A stretch of DNA of 12,634 bases, from positions 1-12,634 of the forward strand of contig JAGUWE010000032.1 in NCBI GenBank assembly GCA_020062525.1. The letters are read 5' to 3'. Below the pieces are notes generated by a model that was not told the DNA's origin, ran no database searches, and saw only the letters and a list, made by a program, of their open reading frames with translations. Source of the stretch: Patescibacteria group bacterium (GTDB lineage Bacteria; Patescibacteriota; Patescibacteriia; JAACEG01; JAGUWE01). The translations under genes were made by a program, and so were the position numbers. Positions 1-7,502 of this stretch are shown here, in pieces; within the stretch, counting starts at the first letter, position 1, and every line of letters starts with the position of its first letter.

Positions 1-123
1 GTTAAAGATGCTTTAGAAAAACTCCAATATGACCTTTATTATATTAAAAATCGTTCTCTTGTTCTGGATTTAGCTATCATTCTAAAAACTATTAATATTG
101 TAATTAGAGCTCTGGGACGTTAA
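1..123 (+). CDS. Polyprenyl-phosphate sugar transferase, C-terminal end (5' part outside window)
   Basis: Frame 1 is open from the window edge to TAA at 121-123 and gives 40 residues containing KLQYDLYYIKNRSLVLDL and LKTINIV. This is the signature C-terminal end of the bacterial sugar transferase family (PF02397; WbaP/WcaJ/PglC type), in which the YDLYYI-N-S--LDL--ILKT pattern is strongly conserved. Such enzymes transfer a sugar phosphate from a nucleotide sugar to undecaprenyl phosphate at the inner membrane face and so start glycan assembly. That role fits the glycosyltransferases that follow. It is the only plus-strand gene here and converges on the radical SAM gene, with one base (124) between the stop codons. 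The start, membrane segments and catalytic residues lie outside the window, so the sugar cannot be named. Confidence 0.85.
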   Translation, partial: VKDALEKLQYDLYYIKNRSLVLDLAIILKTINIVIRALGR

Positions 124-124
124 C

Positions 125-1573
125 TTAATTACTATAACTTTTCTTCATTTTTAGCCATTTTAAAAAATAAGAAATGGCTTTTTTAATTCTCATTGGCAAC
201 TTCTGCCGGCCTTCACGTGTAAAAAATGATTGAAAAATTATTTTAATAAAATACCAATAGCCATTTTCGAAACGAAATAAAAGCATTTCGTAAAGCTGCT
301 TGATTTGCCGACTTGATAATTCGTCGGTATGGTGAACTACATTTAAACGAGCATCAAATTTTAAATAATCAAAAGTTTCGATCTGATTCTTGGCTAAAAG
401 TATATCCCAAAGCTTGGAGCCGGGCAAAGGAGTGGTGATGTGAATTCTGATTTTGTCTGGTTTAACTTCTTTAATCAGCTTAGCGGTCAGTGCCACATCT
501 TCTTCGGTTTCTCCGGGAAATCCGACCATAATAAACATCAAGGATTTGACTCCCGCTTTCTTGGCTAAGGAAAAAGTTTGTTTTATGTCTTCAACGGTGA
601 TATCCTTTTGAATTATTTTTAAAACCTTGGGTGAACCGCTTTCCACGCCCCACCAAATCCAGCGAAACCCGGCCTTTCTCATTTTTTTTAAAATTTCCAA
701 ATCCACAAAACGGCTGCATCTGCCTTGAACCATATAACCCAATTTATCCAATCCCCTTTTAATTATTTCATCGCAAATTTCCAAGATCCACTGGTTTTGT
801 TGAGCGCTCATACCAATAAATTCATCATCGTAGATTTGGACTGAATTAACGCCGTATTGCTTGTGATAAAATTCTATCTCATCAACCACTTTTACGGGAT
901 TACGGAACCTTGGTCGCCTTTGCTGCAAGCAACAAAAAAGACAACGATGGGGACAACCTCGCGAGGCAAACATCACCGCATTGGGCCGGGCAATGCCTTC
1001 GTGCTGGCCATGGACGCCGCTATAATGATAAAAATCTGGTTCAAGTAAATGATAGGCAGGCCAAGGAATAGTATCAAGATCAAGGATTAATTCCTGAGGA
1101 ACTGTTCTTTTAACCTGTCCACTCTCCCGATAAACAATGCCGTGCACCTCCCCAAAAGAAATTTTTCCGGAAAAATAATCAGCAAGCTGTACTATTGTTA
1201 ACTCTGCTTCGCCCATAATGACAAAATCAATAAAATTATTTTCTGAAAGAGTTTTTTCTGATTCTAAAGTGGGGCCAAAACCGCCAATGATAATTTTTGC
1301 TTGTGGTAAGGCCTCCCTGGCTAAACGGCAAGTTTCAATCAGAGAAGGCATGCTTAAAGTGGTAGCTGTAACTCCAATGATATCCGATTTTTCAATTTCA
1401 AAACGCTTTCTTAAATCTTCTAAAGACAGACGCAATGCCGCCGCATCTAAAACTTTTGCTGAATAATTATTTTTCTCTAATATCGCTGCCAAATATAAAA
1501 GTCCAAGCGGCGGGCTGTTGGCTCCGCCTTGCTTGCTGTAAGAAAGAGGCGGGTTAATTAACAATGCCTTCAT
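125..1573 (-). CDS. B12-binding-domain radical SAM protein (distal of a tandem pair)
   Basis: The 482-residue product has a cobalamin-binding-like domain at about residues 1-135 (INPPL near the N-terminus, GGFGPT at 97-102) and a radical SAM domain at about 195-400. The [4Fe-4S] ligands are C207, C211 and C214 (CPHRCLFC), followed by ESGS at 311-314 and GFPGET at 351-356. No DxHxxG base-off cobalamin motif is visible, which is common in this class. Family members include class B methyltransferases that methylate unactivated carbons, as well as ring-forming and lipid-modifying enzymes; the substrate cannot be read from sequence. ATG at 1573 lies 6 bases after the stop of the paralogue upstream, so the two are very likely cotranscribed. 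No Shine-Dalgarno motif is seen. The C-terminal ~80 residues are basic and hydrophobic and could associate with the membrane. In this locus, C-methylation of a sugar or lipid is a reasonable inference only. Confidence 0.85.
   Translation of the reverse strand: MKALLINPPLSYSKQGGANSPPLGLLYLAAILEKNNYSAKVLDAAALRLSLEDLRKRFEIEKSDIIGVTATTLSMPSLIETCRLAREALPQAKIIIGGFGPTLESEKTLSENNFIDFVIMGEAELTIVQLADYFSGKISFGEVHGIVYRESGQVKRTVPQELILDLDTIPWPAYHLLEPDFYHYSGVHGQHEGIARPNAVMFASRGCPHRCLFCCLQQRRPRFRNPVKVVDEIEFYHKQYGVNSVQIYDDEFIGMSAQQNQWILEICDEIIKRGLDKLGYMVQGRCSRFVDLEILKKMRKAGFRWIWWGVESGSPKVLKIIQKDITVEDIKQTFSLAKKAGVKSLMFIMVGFPGETEEDVALTAKLIKEVKPDKIRIHITTPLPGSKLWDILLAKNQIETFDYLKFDARLNVVHHTDELSSRQIKQLYEMLLFRFENGYWYFIKIIFQSFFTREGRQKLPMRIKKAISYFLKWLKMKKSYSN
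153..184 (+). terminator. Probable intrinsic terminator of the sugar transferase transcript
   Basis: AGCCATTT (153-160) pairs perfectly with AAATGGCT (172-179) across an 11-base loop. The run of T at 179-184 follows at once, the last T of the stem being the first of the run. It starts 29 bases after the plus-strand stop codon. On the minus strand the same hairpin is followed by AAAAATG, not by T, so it would act only on plus-strand transcription. It lies within the last codons of the convergent radical SAM gene. The stem is only moderately GC-rich. Confidence 0.6.
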
Positions 1574-1579
1574 AAAAAA

Positions 1580-3025
1580 TTATCTAAATTTTAACAAAAA
1601 TTTTTCCGGCATAAAAGAAAGCCAATGTTTTCCCCAGCGCCAATCAATCAAAGCGCTGTATAATTTAAGCAACAAATGCAAAGGGGTATTGTTTAATCTT
1701 TTATTCCGCAGTCGCAAAAATTTAATAGAATAAATAACATTCTCAATAATCTTTTTCATCCGAGGAGTAACCCACGGATTTTTGATAGTACTAAAATCAT
1801 ACTCGGCCCATTCTTCCAAACTCCGCGGCGGCTTAAACCCTGCTTCAACGCTTAAATCATACAAAGCAATCCCGGGATAAACTGTAAAAACACGCCAGGG
1901 CGGTATTCTTACATAAGGATTAATCTTTTTCATTTTTAAAATTAAATCAGTAGTTTGATATAAATCAGCGATCGTCTCGTCAGGAAAACCAGCCATAAAG
2001 GTATATTTGGCATTGATATTAAAACGATGCATTTTTTCCATTGATTTAATAACTTGTTCATTAGTAATATCTTTGCAAATAATCTTTTCCACCCTTGGAG
2101 AGCCCGACTCTATGCCTAAAAACAAGGTTTTAAAACCGGCTTTTTCTAAAAGATGCAAAAAATTATCATCCATCCTCTCAGCTACATAATCAATTCGACA
2201 ACAACTGGAAAGTTCTATCTGCCACCCCTTATCAATAATTGCCTGGCAAATTTTCTCTGCTCTTTTAATATCAACAAAAAATTCATCGTCCTGAATATTA
2301 AAAGAGTTAATTTGATAATCTTTGATTAATTTTTCCATTTCTTCAATCACTCGCTGCGCTGTTTCTCCTCGCCAGCGCCGTTTGTTATATTCTTTATTAT
2401 AGCAAAAACCGCAACGATGCGGACAGCCGCGCGAAGTAAAAAGAACAATTTCCCTGCCTGGATGGCCGGAAGTGTATGTTATTTTTTTGATATACTTTTC
2501 TACCTCAACTAAATGATAAGGAATGGATGGCAAACTCTCCAGGTCAATAAATGGCCGATTAGGATTGCAAAAAACTTCATTATTTTTTTTATAAGTAAGG
2601 CCTAAAACATTATCTAACGATTCATTATTTTTTAATTTATCAACTAATTCCAAAAGCGTTTCCTCGCCTTCTCTAACTATGACTATATCAATCAAGGGAT
2701 GAGTTAAGGTTTGTTCTGGCAATAAGCTCGGATGCACTCCGCCCCAAACCACCGGGATCTGGCTTTTTTCTTTGACAATTCGCGAAGCTTCCAAAGCATT
2801 TAAAATTTGCAGTCCGGTCATTACACTAAAGCCGACTAAAAACGGTTTTTTGGCAATTTCTTCGGTTAAAATTTCCCGCCACCTTTTTTCCAATCTTTGG
2901 TCAATGATTTTAACCGAAAAACCGGCCTTAACCAAAGGCGCAGCAATAGTTAATAAACTTATTGGCAAAAGATAATCTTCTTTGCCTTTTTGAAGTTTGG
3001 AAAAAAATAAAATTACATCCGCCAT
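1580..3025 (-). CDS. B12-binding-domain radical SAM protein (proximal of a tandem pair)
   Basis: The 481-residue product has the same architecture as its downstream neighbour: a Rossmann-like B12-binding domain at about 1-135 with GGVHPS at 95-100, then a radical SAM core with C201, C205 and C208 (CPHRCGFC), ESGS at 306-309 and GFPDET at 346-351. The two proteins share equal length and many aligned blocks (TSRG/ASRGCPHRC, DDEF, ESGSP-V-KII-KDIT), so they are paralogues. Their C-terminal ~100 residues differ and probably recognise different substrates. Here the motif is GGVHP, the usual form, and again no DxHxxG is visible. ATG at 3025 lies 17 bases after the O-antigen ligase stop, without a Shine-Dalgarno motif. 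It probably acts in the cytosol or at the membrane in the same pathway as its neighbour. The exact reaction is unknown. Confidence 0.85.
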   Translation of the reverse strand: MADVILFFSKLQKGKEDYLLPISLLTIAAPLVKAGFSVKIIDQRLEKRWREILTEEIAKKPFLVGFSVMTGLQILNALEASRIVKEKSQIPVVWGGVHPSLLPEQTLTHPLIDIVIVREGEETLLELVDKLKNNESLDNVLGLTYKKNNEVFCNPNRPFIDLESLPSIPYHLVEVEKYIKKITYTSGHPGREIVLFTSRGCPHRCGFCYNKEYNKRRWRGETAQRVIEEMEKLIKDYQINSFNIQDDEFFVDIKRAEKICQAIIDKGWQIELSSCCRIDYVAERMDDNFLHLLEKAGFKTLFLGIESGSPRVEKIICKDITNEQVIKSMEKMHRFNINAKYTFMAGFPDETIADLYQTTDLILKMKKINPYVRIPPWRVFTVYPGIALYDLSVEAGFKPPRSLEEWAEYDFSTIKNPWVTPRMKKIIENVIYSIKFLRLRNKRLNNTPLHLLLKLYSALIDWRWGKHWLSFMPEKFLLKFR

Positions 3026-3042
3026 AAAAAGGTTAAATGTTA

Positions 3043-5415
3043 TTACTTCTTGAGAGGAACTTTCCTTAAACTCCCGCTTTCCAGCTCTTTTAAAAAATTA
3101 TCAATTTGTTCTTCTAAATTAGAATCTAATAACAAAAGTTGATGAGCAATCTCTTTGGCTTTTTCATTTTGACCTAAAACCGCGTAAAGAGGTGCTAATT
3201 GAGCCAAGGTTTCAATTTTTTGACTTTTCACTTTATAAAAAGGTAGGGCAAATATCTCTTCTAAGTGTAACAAATCTTCTAAAGTTTTAATAGCTCGCCC
3301 ATAAAGCCCTACTTGAGTAAATGTTTCGGCTAATTCCCTCATTCTCTTTGGACGCGAGGAAATGCTGCTCGTATAACCAGCTGGATTGCCCAGAGGATCC
3401 GGATGTTCAATATTTTCAATTTTTGCTAAATATTGATCAACTAAATCCAGTTTGCCCAAAATAATAGCGGGTCTTAAAGCCAACCAATAGGACTGGGAAA
3501 TTTTAGGATCCAAATTAATTGACTGCTGAAATTGTTCAAGGGCAAGAGCAGGATTTTTTTGCGCCAAATAAATTGATCCTAAATGATAATAAACAAGCGG
3601 ATGAGTAGGAAATAATGTTTTGATCTTAATGGCCAAATCTTGAGCTTCTGAAAGATATTTATCTCCGAAGGGAAAAGTAGCTTTATATAAAAACAGCAGC
3701 TCACTTGCCAGTGGTAGATTATAAGGTTGAGTTCTGACTAATGGCTCGGTTAGTTGAATTGCTTTTTCATAAAGATTCAATTCTTCCTTATTAAAATTCT
3801 TAGCCCATTTAATGACAAAACGATTAAAGGCCAAAAGGGCTTCTGTTTGAGTAAGGCCCTTTTTTTCTGCTACTGATTGATAAATTTCTTTTGCCTCAAC
3901 CATTTTTTCTTTTTTTTCTAAATTAATCGCCCGCTGAAGTTGTTTTGAAACATAAAAAGTCGGCTCTAAATAAAATAGTAATGAAATTATAACCAAAATC
4001 AAACTACCAAAAATAAAACTCTTGCTCAAAATAGCTCTCTTTCCCGATGGCATTTGTTTTCGGGATTGCTCTAAAAAAATCAATAAACCCAAAGTGATAA
4101 AAAATAAAATGTAACTTGAAATGGTATAAAAAGCAAATAAATTAAAAACAAAATCAGCCGATATAAGACCAATAATAACAATTAAAGAAAAGCGAGGAAT
4201 AACTCTTTGATTAAAAACCTTTAGCCAACTTATTAAAATGATAACAAGTAAAAAAAGATAAGCAGCAATTCCTAACAAGCCACCGCTAACTAAATGTTCA
4301 ATAATTATGTTATGAGCATGCTTAAACCAAAAAGCTGCGCCTTCATCTTCTAAAAGTTGGGCCGGAAAGTGAGTAAGATAAGCATAATCAAAATTAGCCC
4401 AACCCCAACCGAAAAGCCAAAACTGAAAAAGGGACTCGAAGCCGGCTTGCCAAATTAAAAGTCGCCGAAAGATTGAGGATTCAATGGAAAAGGAGAAATC
4501 AGTTAACTTTTTAAAGGGTCCTTTTTGTAAAAATTGCCAATCAACCAAATTAATCATTGCTACAATTATCAAAATTAAGCTAATTATAATTAAACTCCCT
4601 AAAATAGTCCTCAAAATTCCACGAGAATAAACAATCAAACTAATAATAACTATTGTTAAAATACCAAAAACAACACCCAAAAACCCTCCTCGCGTTTGAG
4701 TGGTAACAATTAAAAATAATTCCAAAATAATTACTAAAAGATAATAATAAAATCGCCAATTGCGCCAAGAAAAAAGAGTTAATAAAAATTTTTTAAAAGT
4801 TTGTGATTTGGTAATTAGCAAATTTGAAATAAATTGATGGAGTAAAAAAATGGCAAAAAAAATGTTAAAAAGCAAGAAATGAGCAAAATAAAGAGGGTTA
4901 CCAAAGAATGACTCTGCTCTAATCCACCCCCCCAGCGACTGATAAATAATAAGTGTTTCTTGCAAACCTTTTAAACTGACTAAAAAACTAAAAAAAACTG
5001 AGATTTCTAACAAAATTAACCATTGTTTCTTTTCACGAAGTATTGCCAATAAAATAATGATAAAAACTAATGAGTGAAACAAACAAAGCAAACCGTCGGC
5101 GTATTCTAAACTGCCATATAAACTTTTACTTAAATTTTGACCAAAAATTGAAGTTAGCAAAAGTGCTGCTAAATAAATAATAATCGCCCAAAGAACTGGA
5201 CTTTGAAGACGAGGTCGATATTCTGGATTTAATTTAACTAATAAACTATAAAAAATGACTAAAAGATCAATTAAAAAGATAAAAGCCAAGGCCTTGGGAA
5301 TAACATAAGGATAAATAGTGCCACCATAAAATAATAAAGTTAGAGGAACTAAATAAACTATAAAGAAACAAATATTTTTTAAAAATTTTTCTTTCTTTTT
5401 TAAAATAGTTGACAT
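3043..5415 (-). CDS. O-antigen ligase/polymerase family membrane protein with C-terminal TPR domain
   Basis: The 790-residue product is a Wzy_C/WaaL-type (PF04932) protein. About a dozen membrane spans fill residues 15-485. Family marks are FFGNP at 170-174, the TQTRGG block at 239-244, FRRLLIWQAG at 316-325 and, in the large external loop, HAHNIIIEH at 366-374 with GGLLG following. Residues ~490-780 are soluble and rich in helical repeats. The clearest TPR is at about 605-638 (YYHLGSIYLAQKNPALALEQ), with further units near 693-720 and 736-766. Relatives move lipid-linked glycan to another glycan, lipid A or protein on the outer face of the membrane; TPR fusions are known for oligosaccharyltransferase-like members. 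It may therefore polymerise the repeat unit or attach it to an acceptor bound by the TPRs. The start overlaps the 3' end of the upstream miniprotein gene by 16 bases, which suggests coupled translation. A run of seven G residues (4927-4933, read as C on plus) encodes part of LGGW. Confidence 0.88.
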   Translation of the reverse strand: MSTILKKKEKFLKNICFFIVYLVPLTLLFYGGTIYPYVIPKALAFIFLIDLLVIFYSLLVKLNPEYRPRLQSPVLWAIIIYLAALLLTSIFGQNLSKSLYGSLEYADGLLCLFHSLVFIIILLAILREKKQWLILLEISVFFSFLVSLKGLQETLIIYQSLGGWIRAESFFGNPLYFAHFLLFNIFFAIFLLHQFISNLLITKSQTFKKFLLTLFSWRNWRFYYYLLVIILELFLIVTTQTRGGFLGVVFGILTIVIISLIVYSRGILRTILGSLIIISLILIIVAMINLVDWQFLQKGPFKKLTDFSFSIESSIFRRLLIWQAGFESLFQFWLFGWGWANFDYAYLTHFPAQLLEDEGAAFWFKHAHNIIIEHLVSGGLLGIAAYLFLLVIILISWLKVFNQRVIPRFSLIVIIGLISADFVFNLFAFYTISSYILFFITLGLLIFLEQSRKQMPSGKRAILSKSFIFGSLILVIISLLFYLEPTFYVSKQLQRAINLEKKEKMVEAKEIYQSVAEKKGLTQTEALLAFNRFVIKWAKNFNKEELNLYEKAIQLTEPLVRTQPYNLPLASELLFLYKATFPFGDKYLSEAQDLAIKIKTLFPTHPLVYYHLGSIYLAQKNPALALEQFQQSINLDPKISQSYWLALRPAIILGKLDLVDQYLAKIENIEHPDPLGNPAGYTSSISSRPKRMRELAETFTQVGLYGRAIKTLEDLLHLEEIFALPFYKVKSQKIETLAQLAPLYAVLGQNEKAKEIAHQLLLLDSNLEEQIDNFLKELESGSLRKVPLKK

Positions 5416-5576
5416 ATAAATTTAAAGGGGCTATCGGTTTCACAGATAATTTGATAATTAATTATTATCTGCTGATAAATATAGCCCAGGGAAACAACTA
5501 AAGTCCACAAAATAAAAAGTAAAGCCAATGGTTTTTTGGAGATAAAAAATCCACTTGGATAATCTTTGTCATTCAT
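5400..5576 (-). CDS. 58-residue single-span membrane miniprotein, unknown function
   Basis: This short reading frame fills what would otherwise be an empty 165-base gap. ATG at 5574-5576 comes 4 bases after the stop of the GT-C gene upstream, and TAA at 5400-5402 lies 13 bases inside the downstream ligase gene, a 16-base overlap. The product starts MNDKDYPSGFFISKK, has one hydrophobic helix at about residues 17-35 (LALLFILWTLVVSLGYIY) and ends with a ~20-residue tail carrying C45 and C55. Lysines 14-15 before the helix predict the N-terminus inside and the Cys-bearing tail outside. I do not recognise a family. Spacing on both sides and a composition like a real membrane protein argue for a gene. 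It could be a small subunit or chaperone of the ligase or of the GT-C enzyme. There is no Shine-Dalgarno motif, as for most neighbours. Confidence 0.6.
   Translation of the reverse strand: MNDKDYPSGFFISKKPLALLFILWTLVVSLGYIYQQIIINYQIICETDSPFKFICQLF
5428..5487 (-). promoter_or_regulatory. Nested hairpin in mRNA just before the O-antigen ligase start
   Basis: GGGCTAT (5428-5434) is complementary to ATAGCCC (5481-5487), and inside it CAGATAAT (5443-5450) is complementary to ATTATCTG (5464-5471). Interior loops of 8 and 9 bases separate the two stems. The structure lies within the miniprotein's reading frame and ends 12 bases before the ligase ATG (5415). A ribosome translating the miniprotein would unfold it, which would fit coupled translation. 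There is no T-run after it on the minus strand, so it does not look like a terminator. The function is inferred. Confidence 0.35.
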
Positions 5577-5580
5577 ATTT

Positions 5581-7467
5581 TTAATTTTTATTTATTGAAT
5601 TGTTAACTTGATAAACTCTGCCATCGGGCCAATCATAAACCTCATTTAAAATCCCTTGATTTATTAATTGTGGATTTTCTTTAAGAAAATTGAGAGTTGG
5701 CTTAGTATAATATTCAGAATAATTAGGCACGATAAGATGAGTTATATCTAAAAATCTTAAACGATCTATAAATTCAGTTTCAGAGGACAAACTAATCCAG
5801 AAAGGTAATTCCCTGAAACCATAAATAACTACCACTGGCTTTTTCAAATAAAATATACGAGGATCAATAGTTAGAACTTTAATTTTTGGATTGATAAGTT
5901 GATTCAGATAAACAATGCCGGGGTGAAAGCGATGATATTGAGGAATTTGAGCAGGATAATTAGGTAAGACGGAATAAATAAAATCATTGTAATTGCTTAT
6001 CGGCCGAGACTGTTTTGCTAACCAATTTATCTTAGGCACTCGAAAAGTTATCTGAATACTTAGCCAAACTGTTAAATAAATAAACATTACCAAAAAAATC
6101 CCCGAGCGAATAAAAATATTTTTATTTTGCCAAAGCTGATCAATTACCAATCCCGCAAGTAACATTAAAAAGGGCCAAGTAAAAATACTATAACGAACAA
6201 AATCATTAAAATTAAAAATACTAATAATTGCCCAATTTTTAACAAAAGCTAAATGCAAGGCGATGGAAATAAAAGTGATTAACAATAATGATTTCGTGCC
6301 CTTCGGCCAATTTTTAAGAAAAAAAAGAAAGGGTAAAAAAATTAAAAGACCTATGCCTAAATAAGAATGCATAGTAACTAACCAGGGCAATTGAATAAGA
6401 TGTTTTAAATTTAAAGCTTTAATTTCAATTACGGAAAATGTTTGCCAACCAACTGGATTGCTTCCCCAAAAGGGAAAAAAGGGGAAACCGCTATAAAACC
6501 AATTATAAATTAACCATGGGGCTGCTAATGCCAAAATTATTAAACTAAAAATAAAGTCTTGTTTAAATTTGCTAAAAAAATCAGAGGAAAATCTAATAAA
6601 AATTTTGCCCGCAATTAAAATAAAACAAGCAACCACAAAGAAACCAAAATTTAACTTTATAGATACCCCGGTACCTAACAAAACTGCGGCTAAATATAAA
6701 AATTTATTTTCAGGACTTTGATACAAAAAAAGAAAAATGAGATATAAGGCACAAACAGCGAAAAGGGTTAAAATAATTTCTTGCAAGACTAACTCGTAAA
6801 ATAAAGTATAATAGGGCGTGAAAAAGAAAATCACAGCCGAAATTAAACCAACTCTTTTGTTAAAAAAACGGCTGCCAAAAATATAAATTGCCAATGGCGC
6901 TAAACTATTAAGTAAAACGATAAGAATCTTTGCTAAAGTATAACCAGTTAAGAGAAAACCAACTGTCGTTAACAAATGAATGTGGGAATGCAGATAAGAT
7001 TGCCAAAAATTAGGCAAATTAATAATCCCTCCTTCCTTGGCAAATATTTGAGGAACATTTAGATGATAGGAAAGCTCTTCGGAATGATGAGGCGGAGTTA
7101 AAGCGGCAAAAAAAACAAAAAAAAGATAAAAAATTAAAAGAATCAACCAAAAAACGAAATTTTTTTTAAGAAACTCTAATAAATCCTTGAGGGTTGAAAA
7201 AAATGCTCTAAAAAGCAATAAAGTAGTCAAAACAAATAAGCCAGTGATAAATTTTAAGTCAAACATCTGGCTAATACCTAAAACAAATAAAACTAACCAA
7301 ATCGCTGATAAACCAAAAACGCAGCCAAAAACCAATCGCTGGACTGCTAATTCAAATGATAAACTAAAAAATTTTAATAACTGCTGGCCGACTGAAATAA
7401 TTAAAAGAAAAAACCAACCAGCTAAGAAAAAAGAAATAAAAATATTTAACCAATCATTTGTTATCAT
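5581..7467 (-). CDS. GT-C-type (GT39-like) multi-span membrane glycosyltransferase
   Basis: The 628-residue product has about 11-13 membrane spans to residue ~475 and a soluble C-terminal domain of ~150 residues. After the early spans the first outer loop carries PPHHSEELSYHL at 125-136. This corresponds to the PP--WD-L-YHL motif of RgtA/ArnT-like GT-C enzymes, whose acidic residue is the catalytic centre; E130 or E131 takes that place here. The C-terminal region (RFLDITHLIVPN at about 571-582) resembles the small external domain of these proteins. GT-C enzymes use polyprenyl-phosphate sugars and act on the outer membrane face. Donor and acceptor are unknown. The stop lies 4 bases before the miniprotein ATG. 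Upstream is the only Shine-Dalgarno-like string of the locus, GAGGG at 7480-7484, 12 bases from ATG and so rather distant. The family assignment rests on topology and one motif. Confidence 0.7.
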   Translation of the reverse strand: MITNDWLNIFISFFLAGWFFLLIISVGQQLLKFFSLSFELAVQRLVFGCVFGLSAIWLVLFVLGISQMFDLKFITGLFVLTTLLLFRAFFSTLKDLLEFLKKNFVFWLILLIFYLFFVFFAALTPPHHSEELSYHLNVPQIFAKEGGIINLPNFWQSYLHSHIHLLTTVGFLLTGYTLAKILIVLLNSLAPLAIYIFGSRFFNKRVGLISAVIFFFTPYYTLFYELVLQEIILTLFAVCALYLIFLFLYQSPENKFLYLAAVLLGTGVSIKLNFGFFVVACFILIAGKIFIRFSSDFFSKFKQDFIFSLIILALAAPWLIYNWFYSGFPFFPFWGSNPVGWQTFSVIEIKALNLKHLIQLPWLVTMHSYLGIGLLIFLPFLFFLKNWPKGTKSLLLITFISIALHLAFVKNWAIISIFNFNDFVRYSIFTWPFLMLLAGLVIDQLWQNKNIFIRSGIFLVMFIYLTVWLSIQITFRVPKINWLAKQSRPISNYNDFIYSVLPNYPAQIPQYHRFHPGIVYLNQLINPKIKVLTIDPRIFYLKKPVVVIYGFRELPFWISLSSETEFIDRLRFLDITHLIVPNYSEYYTKPTLNFLKENPQLINQGILNEVYDWPDGRVYQVNNSINKN

Positions 7468-7479
7468 AAATTTAATCTA

Positions 7480-7484
7480 CCCTC
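7480..7484 (-). promoter_or_regulatory. Possible Shine-Dalgarno GAGGG for the GT39-like gene
   Basis: Read on the minus strand, GAGGG is followed by 12 bases and then the ATG at 7467. It matches the anti-Shine-Dalgarno core, but the spacing is longer than the usual 5-9. It is listed because no other start in the window has a comparable motif. Confidence 0.3.
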
Positions 7485-7502
7485 ACGCCTATTATTTTTT
7501 GC

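Noticed and set aside
857..1466. Two plus-strand frames (63 and 82 codons) within the first radical SAM gene
   Set aside because: They are antisense to conserved radical SAM and B12-domain coding sequence and show no domain of their own.
2007..2975. Two plus-strand frames (60 and 67 codons) within the second radical SAM gene
   Set aside because: They are antisense to a clearly conserved gene and their products resemble no protein.
4927..4933. Run of seven identical bases in the O-antigen ligase gene as a phase-variation switch
   Set aside because: The frame is intact, the run is short and it lies mid-gene; without variant reads there is no evidence for switching.
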